Part shown: positions 31,626 through 38,214 of the stretch, piece after piece
Numbering within the stretch: the first letter of the stretch is position 1
How the letters are laid out: each line of letters opens with the position of its first letter
Virus record (IMG/VR): IMGVR_UViG_3300034095_000325
Location: 1 to 38,214 of that record
Reading direction: 5' to 3' (one strand)
DNA: 38,214 bases
Source: a virus
Translations under genes and position numbers: made by a program
The notes under the pieces: generated by a model
What the model saw: the letters and a program-made list of their open reading frames with translations, nothing else
Database searches by the model: none
Told to the model about the DNA's origin: nothing

Positions 31626-34600
31626 ATGGCAAATCTTTTAAGTACCATTGTATCTGGCAGGCTATCAATGGGGTCGAATACGGCAACTCCATATTTAACA
31701 ACGGCTCCTGATGGAATCGTATTTGGAGGTAATGAGGTTGGAAATGCTTACAGATTATATACCGACCTTGAGAATATCGGAGGAAACTACACTAAGTTAA
31801 ATATAGCTTGGCACACCGGAATAAAGATTGGAGCACATTTAAATTATGGAGGAACTCGTTTTTATAACGACTCACCAGCCTCTGGAACTGAGATTTTTTC
31901 AGTAGGAAAAGGAGACTCAAATGTCCGTGTCGTCAATACTCTTTTTATTGGAGGAAACACAGCTATCCACGCAGGTAACATCGGTAGCCAATCGGTAAGT
32001 TATGCCTCAACATCAGGCACATTCTCAACAGACTGGACCAACTACAAAGGAGTCACTGAAAACGCGGTAGCTGGTGAGCTAATGTGGAAGAACTATGGTA
32101 ACAACCATACAATCTTCGATGCGTCTAACAGCACATCGCCAACAGGTTCTGCTGTAAATAATACGAATTCAGATATAGCTTGGACCGGAACATATCCTAC
32201 CCTTATGGGATGGAACGGTAATAGCACTTATGGTGTTAGGGTTGATAGCGCTAGGGTCGCCGATAGTGCAGGGGCAATAAGTGGTCTTGTCGTGGGTGAT
32301 TTTGTGAGAGCTTACCCTACGGGTGCTGGAAACATTGACTCCGACTGGGGACAGTCCTTTAAGACCTTTGACCCGATACCATCAGGGACACCGCCTTTAC
32401 AATCGCCCAATATAAGAACGATAAACATTGGCGATAGTTACGCTAGAAGAACGCAATTAGCATTTGATTACTCATCGGATGTTGCTTACTTTAGAAGAAG
32501 GACGGAAACTGGATGGTTTACTTGGAGAGAGTTTATTCACTCCGGTAACATTGCCTCTCAGTCCGTAAACTATGCAACTACGGCAGGGACACTAACCTCA
32601 ATAAATATATCTCAGTTTACAAACGACTCCGGGTATTTAACAAGTGCAACGGTTGGGAATATGACAAGACTGTGGGCAGAATCACATCCCACTGATTATT
32701 ATGTTAGGGCAAATTGGACAGGTACTTATTGGCAATTAACAAGTAATCACCCAAGTCCCGTTCAAGTAGGATATGCGGATAGTGCTGGAAGTGCAGGGGC
32801 AGTAGCCTGGGGAAATGTGTCTAGCAAGCCATCAAACATTATGTTTTACGAAGGCTTTACCCTTGACGCAAACACAATGAGCTCTAATTCTACTGGATTT
32901 ACATATTCAGTAAACGCTCCATTTACTGGTCCTATTGCTAGATTTAGTACCGGAGGTGGATATGATTTGTGGCTTGGTGGTTCATACAATGGAGGTGGAA
33001 ATACGTTTTTTCTTAGGACAAGAGATGGTGATGCTGCTACACTTAACCCTTGGAGGGAGATAATAACTTCAGGTAACATTGGTTCTCAGTCTGTAAGTAA
33101 TGCTACTACTGCTAATGGGGCAAATGGTAATTTCTATATTGATGATAACTATGGTAATACCGTAGTTGGTCTTTACGATTCTACAAGATATCAAGGAGTT
33201 TTTGCGATGGGTGACGCATATAAGTTACCAGCTAACGGAACAACGACAGGCTCCTTATATGGTCTCGCTTGGTCCCACCCTAACGCTGGTGGTGTAGCGG
33301 GCAACCTGAATACCCACGGCCTCCTTGTAATGGAGAACGGTACGTTCTTGGCTGCAATCTCTGGCTCTATTAGGTCTAGGGATGATATGCGTGCCCCAAT
33401 CTTCTACGATTCACAGGATACCGCATATTATGTAGACCCAAATGGTAATTCATACCTATCTACACTTCGTGTTGCAAACGCAAGTAGTGGAGTGTCTTTA
33501 CACGTTGGTCTTGGCTCAACTCACGGAGTTTACACTTTAGACGATGCTAGAAAGTATTTAGTTGTCTCTGCTGAATTTTACCCACATATGGCAATCGTTG
33601 CTAGTGGCTCAAACAACACAAATCACGGAGCCGTATTTTCTTTTGTTGGAACAGAGGGTAGTTCTCCAAGGCAATGGAACCTTGGAATTCCAAATCAGAA
33701 TCCGTTTATATTTAGCATTGGATATAATACAAATAACGATACAAATCCTCACTACGGTGTAGGAGACGGTTGGTCTAGTAATGATGCTGACCACGCAAGA
33801 TTAAGTATCGACAGAAGTGGAAATACGAAGATTCGTGGTATGCTCTATGTTAATGGTACAAGTGGCGGTATATCTACTGGTAGCGCCGTTATACACGCAG
33901 GTAACATCGGCTCTCAGTCAGTAGCCAGTGCAGGTAACGCTGATACTGTAGATGGTTTTCACGCATCGGTTGCTGGCACGGCAAATACAATACCAACAAG
34001 AAATAGCAGTGGATACCTTATCCCGGAAAACTGGATTCAGCTTAATGGTGCTTATGGACTATACTCTCCGACTAATGACGCTCACTTAAGACCTAATAGT
34101 GGGAGTTATGGCTCTTGGCTAGTAACAGGTTCTCGCAATAGTTGGAGGGGATTAGAGTTTGATTCAGGAAGCAACGGAAATGTTAGCCTTATGGTTAATG
34201 TAACTAGTAATACAACCGGATTTCATAACAATTCTTATGGATGGCAGTTCTATTGGGAGGGCGGTACGCTATATTGTTCTAAAAACGCCTATGGTGCTGG
34301 AACCAACGCCACGGTACTAGACTCAGTAAACTTTACAAATTACGCTTGGCCTTTAGAGGGTGGATGGAAACCCGCATCTTTAGCTTCATCAACAAGGCTT
34401 AGGGGAGCAACTTCCCCTGATGGTGGAGAATTTGCATTAGCCTATTCCGGAGGTCAGATACATCCATACGCGGATGGTTTCTTTTATCAAAACGAAGGTG
34501 CATACAGGGTTATTGACACAAATAGTGTAGGCTCTTACGCACCAACATTAACTGGTGGGGGAGCGTCGGGAAGTTGGGGAATTAGTGTTACGGGTTCAGC

Positions 34601-35465
34601 GGCAAGTTCCGGTCGCTCTTCATCACTTGATATTGTTGGATATGGGGATGGTAATATGACCTATTACCAATCATCAGGAACATTTGCTGGATATAGTGGA
34701 TGGGCAGGATATTTTATTTCGAACCACGGGAATGGTTCGAACTACTACAACCAGACCATCATTACGCCGTTCTGGAGTCCGCCTCAGTATTCAAGACTTC
34801 AAGGTGGAACCTTTGTTGGTCCGTACACTTTTTGGAGTACAGAGAACTTGAATGATTACGCACCGAATATGAACCAATACGTTCGTACTACGGATAACGT
34901 AACATTCAATACAACTACTTCTCCTACTATACTTGTAAACGGTCACTCGGATAATACCAAGGGATACCGTATCCACAACACTAGCGGAAGCTCCGTAAGT
35001 GCGATGTTTACCAACTCATCCAACCAGCTAGTAATAGCCGCAGGTGCAGTTGACCAAATAAACCTCAATAAGAAGGTATACGTAAACGGAGTGGCACTCG
35101 GTGTCAACGTGGCGCCATCAGCAACCGCTGGACGTATTGACGCATCCAATGACATCGTTGCATTCTCATCCTCTGACGAACGTCTTAAGGATAACATAAC
35201 ACCCATTGAGAACGCACTTGACAAAGTGAAGTCACTCACCGGAGTGGAGTTTGACTGGAAACCAGAACATAAGGAAGCACACGGACACGAAGGACACGAC
35301 ACGGGTATCATAGCCCAGCAAGTGTTAGGCGTTATGCCGTCTGCTGTTAGGACTAACGATACAGGCTACCTAGCCGTGCGTTACGAGAAGCTAATCGGTC
35401 TCCTGATTGAGGCCAACAAGGAGCTTGCAGCTCGCGTTGAGGAACTTGAAAAGAAGATTGGGTAA
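31626..35465 (+). CDS. Giant tail fibre 2 with C-terminal S74-type chaperone
   Basis: A 1279-aa fibre starting one base after the previous stop. It carries at least four copies of a (H/T)(A/S)GNI(G/A)SQSV unit (beginning near 31967, 32537, 33066 and 33892) between variable, Gly/Ser/Asn-rich beta segments such as WYTW-like W-x-T-W repeats and a TAYYVDPNGNSYLSTLRV segment common in fibres. The last 95 residues are an S74 chaperone: SSDERLKDNI (Ser and Lys for autocleavage), VEFDWKPEHKEAHGHEGHDT with a His-rich loop, GIIAQQVLGVMP and a terminal coiled coil (ELAARVEELEKKIG). It likely pairs with fibre 1 for host recognition. Confidence 0.86.
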   Translation: MANLLSTIVSGRLSMGSNTATPYLTTAPDGIVFGGNEVGNAYRLYTDLENIGGNYTKLNIAWHTGIKIGAHLNYGGTRFYNDSPASGTEIFSVGKGDSNVRVVNTLFIGGNTAIHAGNIGSQSVSYASTSGTFSTDWTNYKGVTENAVAGELMWKNYGNNHTIFDASNSTSPTGSAVNNTNSDIAWTGTYPTLMGWNGNSTYGVRVDSARVADSAGAISGLVVGDFVRAYPTGAGNIDSDWGQSFKTFDPIPSGTPPLQSPNIRTINIGDSYARRTQLAFDYSSDVAYFRRRTETGWFTWREFIHSGNIASQSVNYATTAGTLTSINISQFTNDSGYLTSATVGNMTRLWAESHPTDYYVRANWTGTYWQLTSNHPSPVQVGYADSAGSAGAVAWGNVSSKPSNIMFYEGFTLDANTMSSNSTGFTYSVNAPFTGPIARFSTGGGYDLWLGGSYNGGGNTFFLRTRDGDAATLNPWREIITSGNIGSQSVSNATTANGANGNFYIDDNYGNTVVGLYDSTRYQGVFAMGDAYKLPANGTTTGSLYGLAWSHPNAGGVAGNLNTHGLLVMENGTFLAAISGSIRSRDDMRAPIFYDSQDTAYYVDPNGNSYLSTLRVANASSGVSLHVGLGSTHGVYTLDDARKYLVVSAEFYPHMAIVASGSNNTNHGAVFSFVGTEGSSPRQWNLGIPNQNPFIFSIGYNTNNDTNPHYGVGDGWSSNDADHARLSIDRSGNTKIRGMLYVNGTSGGISTGSAVIHAGNIGSQSVASAGNADTVDGFHASVAGTANTIPTRNSSGYLIPENWIQLNGAYGLYSPTNDAHLRPNSGSYGSWLVTGSRNSWRGLEFDSGSNGNVSLMVNVTSNTTGFHNNSYGWQFYWEGGTLYCSKNAYGAGTNATVLDSVNFTNYAWPLEGGWKPASLASSTRLRGATSPDGGEFALAYSGGQIHPYADGFFYQNEGAYRVIDTNSVGSYAPTLTGGGASGSWGISVTGSAASSGRSSSLDIVGYGDGNMTYYQSSGTFAGYSGWAGYFISNHGNGSNYYNQTIITPFWSPPQYSRLQGGTFVGPYTFWSTENLNDYAPNMNQYVRTTDNVTFNTTTSPTILVNGHSDNTKGYRIHNTSGSSVSAMFTNSSNQLVIAAGAVDQINLNKKVYVNGVALGVNVAPSATAGRIDASNDIVAFSSSDERLKDNITPIENALDKVKSLTGVEFDWKPEHKEAHGHEGHDTGIIAQQVLGVMPSAVRTNDTGYLAVRYEKLIGLLIEANKELAARVEELEKKIG

Positions 35466-35863
35466 TGGCCTTACAAAGTAGTGGAGCTATAAGCATAGAC
35501 AACATCAGAACGGAGCTATCGCAGGCGCAGGCGAACAGTTCGTTGAGAGCTCTATCGGCATTGGCTAATTTTTCTTCTCCTGATGCTATGAGTGATTTTT
35601 ATGGTTTCTCAGCCTCCACTGAATTTACATTCTTAGCTGGTGACGGTCAAAATGGATTCTCTAATTGGAGCCAAGCTTGCAATGAGGCATACGACCCAGT
35701 TACTCTGTACTCATCCAGCACTTCGCTGGCAGTAAACGTAGTCCTATATACGGACAATACACTCTCTAACCCGTTTAACGGAGGTGGTCTATGGTGGAAG
35801 TCTGGAGATAAAGTTTTTGAAATAGCAACTGATGGTAAGATATCAGCTGTTCGTGGTTGCTAA
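35465..35863 (+). CDS. Putative small fibre-associated protein (132 aa)
   Basis: A 132-aa protein that starts one base inside the fibre 2 stop. Its N-terminus (MALQSSGAISIDNIRTELSQ, then DAMSDFYGFS) is the pattern MALQSSG-x-IS-hxDI and hSDFYGxS that opens many phage tail-fibre-linked proteins. After it comes a beta-rich, Gly/Asn-rich domain (residues 50-130) with two cysteines, one near residue 70 and one terminal. It may be a distal fibre tip or receptor-binding adaptor. Function inferred from neighbours and the N-terminal pattern. Confidence 0.65.
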   Translation: MALQSSGAISIDNIRTELSQAQANSSLRALSALANFSSPDAMSDFYGFSASTEFTFLAGDGQNGFSNWSQACNEAYDPVTLYSSSTSLAVNVVLYTDNTLSNPFNGGGLWWKSGDKVFEIATDGKISAVRGC

Positions 35864-35867
35864 TCTT

Positions 35868-35879
35868 TTTGTATATTTG
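35868..35879 (+). promoter_or_regulatory. TTTGTATATTTG box (putative late promoter)
   Basis: TATATTTG matches TAnnTTTG exactly. TTGCTAAT lies seven bases upstream of it, the same arrangement as at 36272-36292. ATG 35901 is 21 bases downstream. Confidence 0.55.
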
Positions 35880-35900
35880 TATAACTAATTAGTAATCAAA

Positions 35901-36278
35901 ATGGCTGTAATCGCAACTGTAGATAAATTCGGGATGACTTTCTCCGAAGCATATCACAAAATCACTCGTCTAACATACGAGTCCACCGACCAAAAAACAT
36001 TTATCTATCCTTCACCTGTTTCTGGTGTAGATGAGAATGGGGCTCCTGTTCCCACAATGCCCGCGCCTCCCACAGAGACTTGGGTAAAGAAGAACTTCTG
36101 CCACATCGAGGTGGCTACCTACGCTACTGAGGAGACTCGTGAGAATCACTCTGAGCCTATCTACCGTACGCATCTTAACTTCGAAGCTATCGTTAGCGCC
36201 GAGGCTTCAGATATCATCGTTCAGGCTTACGATTATCTAAAGGCACAACCTGGATATGAAGATGCGGTAGATTGCTAA
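35901..36278 (+). CDS. Hypothetical protein (125 aa) of the fibre region
   Basis: A 125-aa acidic protein with a Pro-rich loop (SGVDENGAPVPTMPAPPTE) between strand-like segments (FGMTFSEAYHKITRLTYES; CHIEVATYATEETRE). It lies behind the fibre genes with its own promoter-like box. A fibre-assembly or virion role is suggested by context. No family is recognised with confidence. Confidence 0.62.
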   Translation: MAVIATVDKFGMTFSEAYHKITRLTYESTDQKTFIYPSPVSGVDENGAPVPTMPAPPTETWVKKNFCHIEVATYATEETRENHSEPIYRTHLNFEAIVSAEASDIIVQAYDYLKAQPGYEDAVDC

Positions 36279-36282
36279 TATA

Positions 36283-36294
36283 TTCGTATATTAG
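36283..36294 (+). promoter_or_regulatory. TTCGTATATTAG box (putative late promoter)
   Basis: A variant of the same box just after the previous stop. TTGCTAAT (36272-36279) lies seven bases upstream of TATATT, as at 35857-35877. ATG 36317 follows 22 bases downstream. Confidence 0.45.
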
Positions 36295-36316
36295 TACCAC
36301 ATTAATGTAACTTATT

Positions 36317-36574
36317 ATGATTCAAATTTCAGAAGAAAAACTCGGTAGTGCTCGTGAACTTCGTGGCAAACAGCAACAAATCCAAATGGAAATTGGTGCT
36401 TTGTATGTCTCGGAACAGGACCTAAAAGCTCGTCAATCTCAACTCGTTGAAGAACTTCGTAAATCCGGCGAAGCAGTTCAGGAACTTATGACCGAGCTTG
36501 CCGAAGAACACGGACACGGAACGCTAAACCTGGAGACAGGCGAATTTACTGTGTCTGAACAGATTACTGAGTAG
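36317..36574 (+). CDS. Coiled-coil protein (85 aa)
   Basis: An 85-aa protein that is coiled coil through most of its length (LRGKQQQIQMEIGALYVSEQ, LKARQSQLVEELRKSGEAVQ, ELMTELAEEHGHG), ending in a short strand-turn (TLNLETGEFTVSE). Such small coiled coils are frequent beside phage fibre or lysis genes, but function is unknown. A strong terminator follows 27 bases after its stop. Confidence 0.65.
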   Translation: MIQISEEKLGSARELRGKQQQIQMEIGALYVSEQDLKARQSQLVEELRKSGEAVQELMTELAEEHGHGTLNLETGEFTVSEQITE

Positions 36575-36601
36575 TTTCTCCCACCTTCCTTCTACTCTTT
36601 T

Positions 36602-36628
36602 GAAAGCCCTTCGGGGCTTTCTTTTTTT
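36602..36628 (+). terminator. Rho-independent terminator before the lysis cassette
   Basis: GAAAGCCC-TTCG-GGGCTTTC stem (36602-36609 with 36614-36621), a UUCG tetraloop and a seven-T tract (36622-36628). The T-tract merges directly into the promoter-like box at 36626. Confidence 0.95.
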
Positions 36629-36637
36629 GTAAATTAC
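36626..36637 (+). promoter_or_regulatory. TTTGTAAATTAC box before the lysis cassette
   Basis: The box shares its first bases with the terminator T-tract, so the end of one transcript unit and the start of the next are back to back. GTG 36655 lies 17 bases downstream. Confidence 0.45.
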
Positions 36638-36654
36638 TTAAACACTAACACGTT

Positions 36655-36816
36655 GTGAAGCCCGATTCCACAGAAGCTATTGCCACCACTTGGAGCCTTA
36701 CGGCAAGTGGAGTATTGCTCACCCAGCTACAATCCATTCTTGGGTTGGTTGTACTAGTTTTGTCCTTAGCGTACACCCTATGGCGGTGGCACAGGGATAT
36801 AAAGATTGGTAAGTGA
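36655..36816 (+). CDS. Putative holin-like membrane protein 1 (53 aa, GTG start)
   Basis: A short frame from GTG 36655 to TGA 36816, with no ATG available. One strong membrane segment (ILGLVVLVLSLAYTLWRW, residues about 26-43) is followed by a short basic tail (HRDIKIGK), giving an N-out, C-in topology. It is the first gene after the terminator and is coupled by GTGA to a second membrane protein, directly upstream of the endolysin. Size and topology fit a small holin or holin partner. Holin families are too diverse for a firm family name. Confidence 0.65.
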   Translation: MKPDSTEAIATTWSLTASGVLLTQLQSILGLVVLVLSLAYTLWRWHRDIKIGK

Positions 36817-37001
36817 TTAAGCGAATCTTCGAGAGTCCAAAGACCACAATACTTGGTCTAATTGTAATAGCGCTTTGTTTTGTGTTAGTTTTCCTAGAGA
36901 AGGCTACGCTTACAGAGCTGTCGTTGTTTATGGTTGGTGGATTTTCTATGTTATTTCTAAAAGACGATGTCAGCGAAACTAAAAAGCCAGACGGCAAGTA
37001 G
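36813..37001 (+). CDS. Putative holin-like membrane protein 2 (62 aa, GTG start)
   Basis: A 62-aa protein starting at a GTG that overlaps the previous stop. Two hydrophobic segments, TTILGLIVIALCFVLVFL (11-28) and ELSLFMVGGFSMLFL (35-49), are joined by a short charged turn, followed by a charged tail (KDDVSETKKPDGK). The two-segment topology with a hydrophilic C-terminus is that of class II holins. With the 53-aa protein upstream it may form a holin pair, or a holin and antiholin. Confidence 0.7.
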   Translation: MIKRIFESPKTTILGLIVIALCFVLVFLEKATLTELSLFMVGGFSMLFLKDDVSETKKPDGK

Positions 37002-37107
37002 GCACATAAGCAAAAGCAAAAAACGCGGAAAGCACTCTAAGAGTGCATCTGCTAATAAGGCCAGTAAAAACTACGCTAAACCGTACAAATCACAGGGTCG
37101 CTCGTAA
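36967..37107 (+). CDS. Small, highly basic Lys/Ser-rich peptide (46 aa)
   Basis: A frame from ATG 36967 that overlaps the 3' end of the holin-like gene by 35 bases and ends with TAA 37107. The peptide is extremely basic (SRHISKSKKRGKHSKSASAN, then YAKPYKSQGRS), without hydrophobic segments. It resembles small DNA- or RNA-binding basic peptides; small Lys/Ser-rich ORFs are known near lysis genes in other phages. Function unknown. Support is from the overlap style and composition. Confidence 0.5.
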   Translation: MSAKLKSQTASRHISKSKKRGKHSKSASANKASKNYAKPYKSQGRS

Positions 37108-37258
37108 CAAATCTGCTATGTTTTTTGTTACGAATAGTGAACCCTTTAATGTGCATTAAGGCGCACTTTACCTGTTAATGTACGTTTTAATGTACATTAT
37201 GACTACAAATTGTGCAATTAAAGGCACATTAAGCAATATGCAAAAGATGCAAATTGCT

Positions 37259-37307
37259 AAGTCAAATGAGCATAAATTGTGCAAAGTGTAAAGTCAAATG
37301 AGCATAA
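37259..37307 (+). repeat. Direct repeat AAGTCAAATGAGCATAA, 32-bp period
   Basis: Identical 17-base copies at 37259-37275 and 37291-37307. The sequence after each (ATTGTGCAAAGTGTA and TGTGTAAAATG) is also related, suggesting an imperfect tandem duplication. Confidence 0.85.
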
Positions 37308-37348
37308 TGTGTAAAATGCCCAGTTTTTGATAATATAAACGTGACAAA

Positions 37349-37359
37349 TTGTAAATTAT
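37349..37359 (+). promoter_or_regulatory. TTGTAAATTAT box before the endolysin
   Basis: The box ends seven bases before ATG 37367. A TTG is 22 bases upstream of TAAATTAT, in the usual -33/-7 range, so this is one of the better copies. Confidence 0.5.
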
Positions 37360-37366
37360 ACATACT

Positions 37367-37801
37367 ATGAAACTATCAGAAAACTTCAGCCTTGAAGAGC
37401 TTAGTAAAACCTCTACTGGTTTAGATAACACTCCAAACAAAGAGCAGATAGAAAACCTCCGGCAGTTAGCTATTAACGTACTACAGCCAGCTAGGGATGC
37501 CCTTGGTCCGATTAAGGTTACCAGCGCCTTCAGAGCGCCTGCCGTCAATTCAAAGGTGGGTGGGGCATCAAGCAGCCAACATACAAAGGGAGAAGCGGCT
37601 GACCTTATGATGTCAGGAGGCCAGAAAAAGCTCTTAGAATGGATTATTGCCAACGTAGAGTTCGACCAGATAATCTCTGAGTTTCCTGATGCAAATGGCA
37701 ACCCTCAGTGGGTTCACGTTAGCTACAGAGAAGGCAGCAACCGCAACCAAAAACTTAAAGCAATAAAGTCAAACGGCAAAACTAAATATGTACCTTTATG
37801 A
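37367..37801 (+). CDS. Endolysin, M15-family zinc peptidase
   Basis: A 144-aa peptidase of the M15 type (D-Ala-D-Ala carboxypeptidase-like / L-Ala-D-Glu endopeptidase). LSENFSLEELSKTSTGL opens the protein. VTSAFRAPAVNSKVGGASSS then QHTKGEAADL gives zinc ligands H72 and D79, and WVHVSY provides H117. All expected metal ligands are present. There is no signal peptide, so release probably depends on the two membrane proteins upstream. It would cleave cell-wall peptides. The stop overlaps the next ORF as ATGA. Confidence 0.92.
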   Translation: MKLSENFSLEELSKTSTGLDNTPNKEQIENLRQLAINVLQPARDALGPIKVTSAFRAPAVNSKVGGASSSQHTKGEAADLMMSGGQKKLLEWIIANVEFDQIISEFPDANGNPQWVHVSYREGSNRNQKLKAIKSNGKTKYVPL

Positions 37802-37902
37802 GCGACAACAACTTTGATAACTGGCTAAATGAACTTGAAGAAAAACCACAACCTATCTGTAGCATCGATAATCCTGACGGCTGCGATTCTTGCGGCAGTT
37901 AG
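37798..37902 (+). CDS. Small acidic Cys-containing ORF (34 aa), overlapping the spanin
   Basis: ATG 37798 overlaps the endolysin stop as ATGA and the frame ends at TAG 37902. The peptide is acidic (MSDNNFDNWLNELEEKPQP) and ends with three cysteines in CSIDNPDGCDSCGS. Its last 74 bases overlap the start of the spanin-like gene in another frame. It may be a short lysis accessory peptide, or only a translational coupling device for the downstream gene. Existence is moderately supported by the overlap. Confidence 0.5.
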   Translation: MSDNNFDNWLNELEEKPQPICSIDNPDGCDSCGS

Positions 37903-38214
37903 TGGATGCCGTACTGCTCAACCTATCCTAGAGAGTGTAACTGTTCGGGACACGGTAATTGTAACCAAAGAGCGACTCCTAACGGACACGCTGCTCCTGT
38001 ACAAAGACACGACAATATATCAAGAAAAAGTAAGTCTAAAGATTGAATATATCGATAGGTTTGTCAAGGTAAAGGTTGTCTGTCCACCAGACACCATCAG
38101 GCTTACAACGGTAAAAGTTGTTACCAAGACTCAGGTAGTAAAAGAAAATCGATTTGCAGAAAGCATAAAGTCGCTATCTGTGCTTTTTTTGATTATCTTT
38201 ACAGGACTAGTGGT
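37829..38214 (+). CDS. Candidate unimolecular spanin (lipoprotein with C-terminal membrane segment), partial
   Basis: A frame from ATG 37829 open to the window end (128 codons). The N-terminus is a lipoprotein signal: basic MNLKKNHNLS, hydrophobic ASIILTAAILAA and lipobox AVSGC with C27. A periplasmic strand/coil-like segment follows (residues 28-110, mostly Val/Thr/Lys). A hydrophobic segment begins near 114 (KSLSVLFLIIFTGLV) and continues past the edge. An outer-membrane lipid anchor plus a C-terminal inner-membrane anchor defines unimolecular spanins, as in phage T1. Gene order after holin and endolysin supports this. The C-terminus must be seen to confirm. Confidence 0.72.
   Translation, partial: MNLKKNHNLSVASIILTAAILAAVSGCRTAQPILESVTVRDTVIVTKERLLTDTLLLYKDTTIYQEKVSLKIEYIDRFVKVKVVCPPDTIRLTTVKVVTKTQVVKENRFAESIKSLSVLFLIIFTGLV

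Larger units (their letters stand above)
37108..37366. promoter_or_regulatory. Palindrome- and repeat-rich region before the endolysin
   Basis: A 259-base non-coding stretch. It contains TTAATG-TG-CATTAA (37146-37159), perfect TAATGTACATTA (37188-37199), AATTG-TG-CAATT (37208-37219), several related half-sites (GGCACATTAAG, TTAATGTACG), a 17-base direct repeat (37259 and 37291) and a TTGTAAATTAT box. Operator array, origin or packaging-site functions are all possible. No ORF of note was found. Confidence 0.65.

Noticed and set aside
37294-37701. 135-aa minus-strand frame
   Set aside because: It is antisense to the M15 endolysin, whose zinc ligands are all present on the plus strand.

Overview
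The window reads as part of a tailed double-stranded DNA bacteriophage genome. The phage is probably a long-tailed siphovirus infecting a member of the Bacteroidota (Flavobacterium-like, or an uncultured freshwater relative). The phage assignment is firm: terminase, portal, capsid protein, prohead protease, tape measure and lysis genes are recognisable. The host is inferred from the lack of Shine-Dalgarno sequences before most starts, A-rich initiation regions, and repeated intergenic TTTGTATATTTG / TTGTAAATTA boxes that resemble the Bacteroidota -7 element (TAnnTTTG). Both window ends cut through genes, so this is not a complete genome. No integrase, repressor, tRNA, CRISPR array or insertion sequence was seen.

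Left arm (1-9995, all leftward). Bases 1-5286 hold DNA metabolism: a partial PD-(D/E)XK-like protein, an Nmad1/DUF1599-like protein, a DnaB-type helicase without primase, a cluster of tiny Cys-rich ORFs, a small protein with an SSB-like acidic tail, a RecE-like exonuclease, an Erf/Rad52-type annealing protein, and two related small helix-turn-helix proteins resembling DnaA domain IV. Bases 5432-9995 hold about a dozen short accessory genes. Most are of unknown function; a YubB/api92-like protein and a GP88-like Cys protein are recognisable.

Control regions. Two AT-rich non-coding regions (5287-5431 and about 10261-10447) share a 17-bp identical sequence containing the perfect palindrome ATAGTATACTAT. 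Each also has a TACTC-loop-GAGTA dyad, and the elements lie in the same order and at similar distance from the gene they precede. One faces the leftward recombination operon, the other the rightward packaging and structural operon. This is the most interesting regulatory signal in the window.

Right arm (10448-38214, all rightward). The order is small and large terminase, a tail block (possible chaperone, terminator and neck-like proteins, 1202-aa tape measure, distal tail proteins), then a head block (conserved 166-aa protein, XkdF-like protease fused to an acidic scaffold-like tail, major capsid protein, probable tail tube, portal, connector). Two giant tail fibres with C-terminal S74-type chaperone domains follow, then small virion-associated genes. 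The tail block lies before the head block and the portal follows the capsid gene, which is unusual. The lysis cassette follows a strong terminator: two holin-like membrane proteins, a basic peptide, an M15 peptidase endolysin, a small Cys-rich ORF, and a lipoprotein with a C-terminal membrane segment (candidate unimolecular spanin) that runs off the end. Nine copies of the TTGTAwATT box precede late transcription units, some so close to the start codon that the mRNAs may be leaderless.
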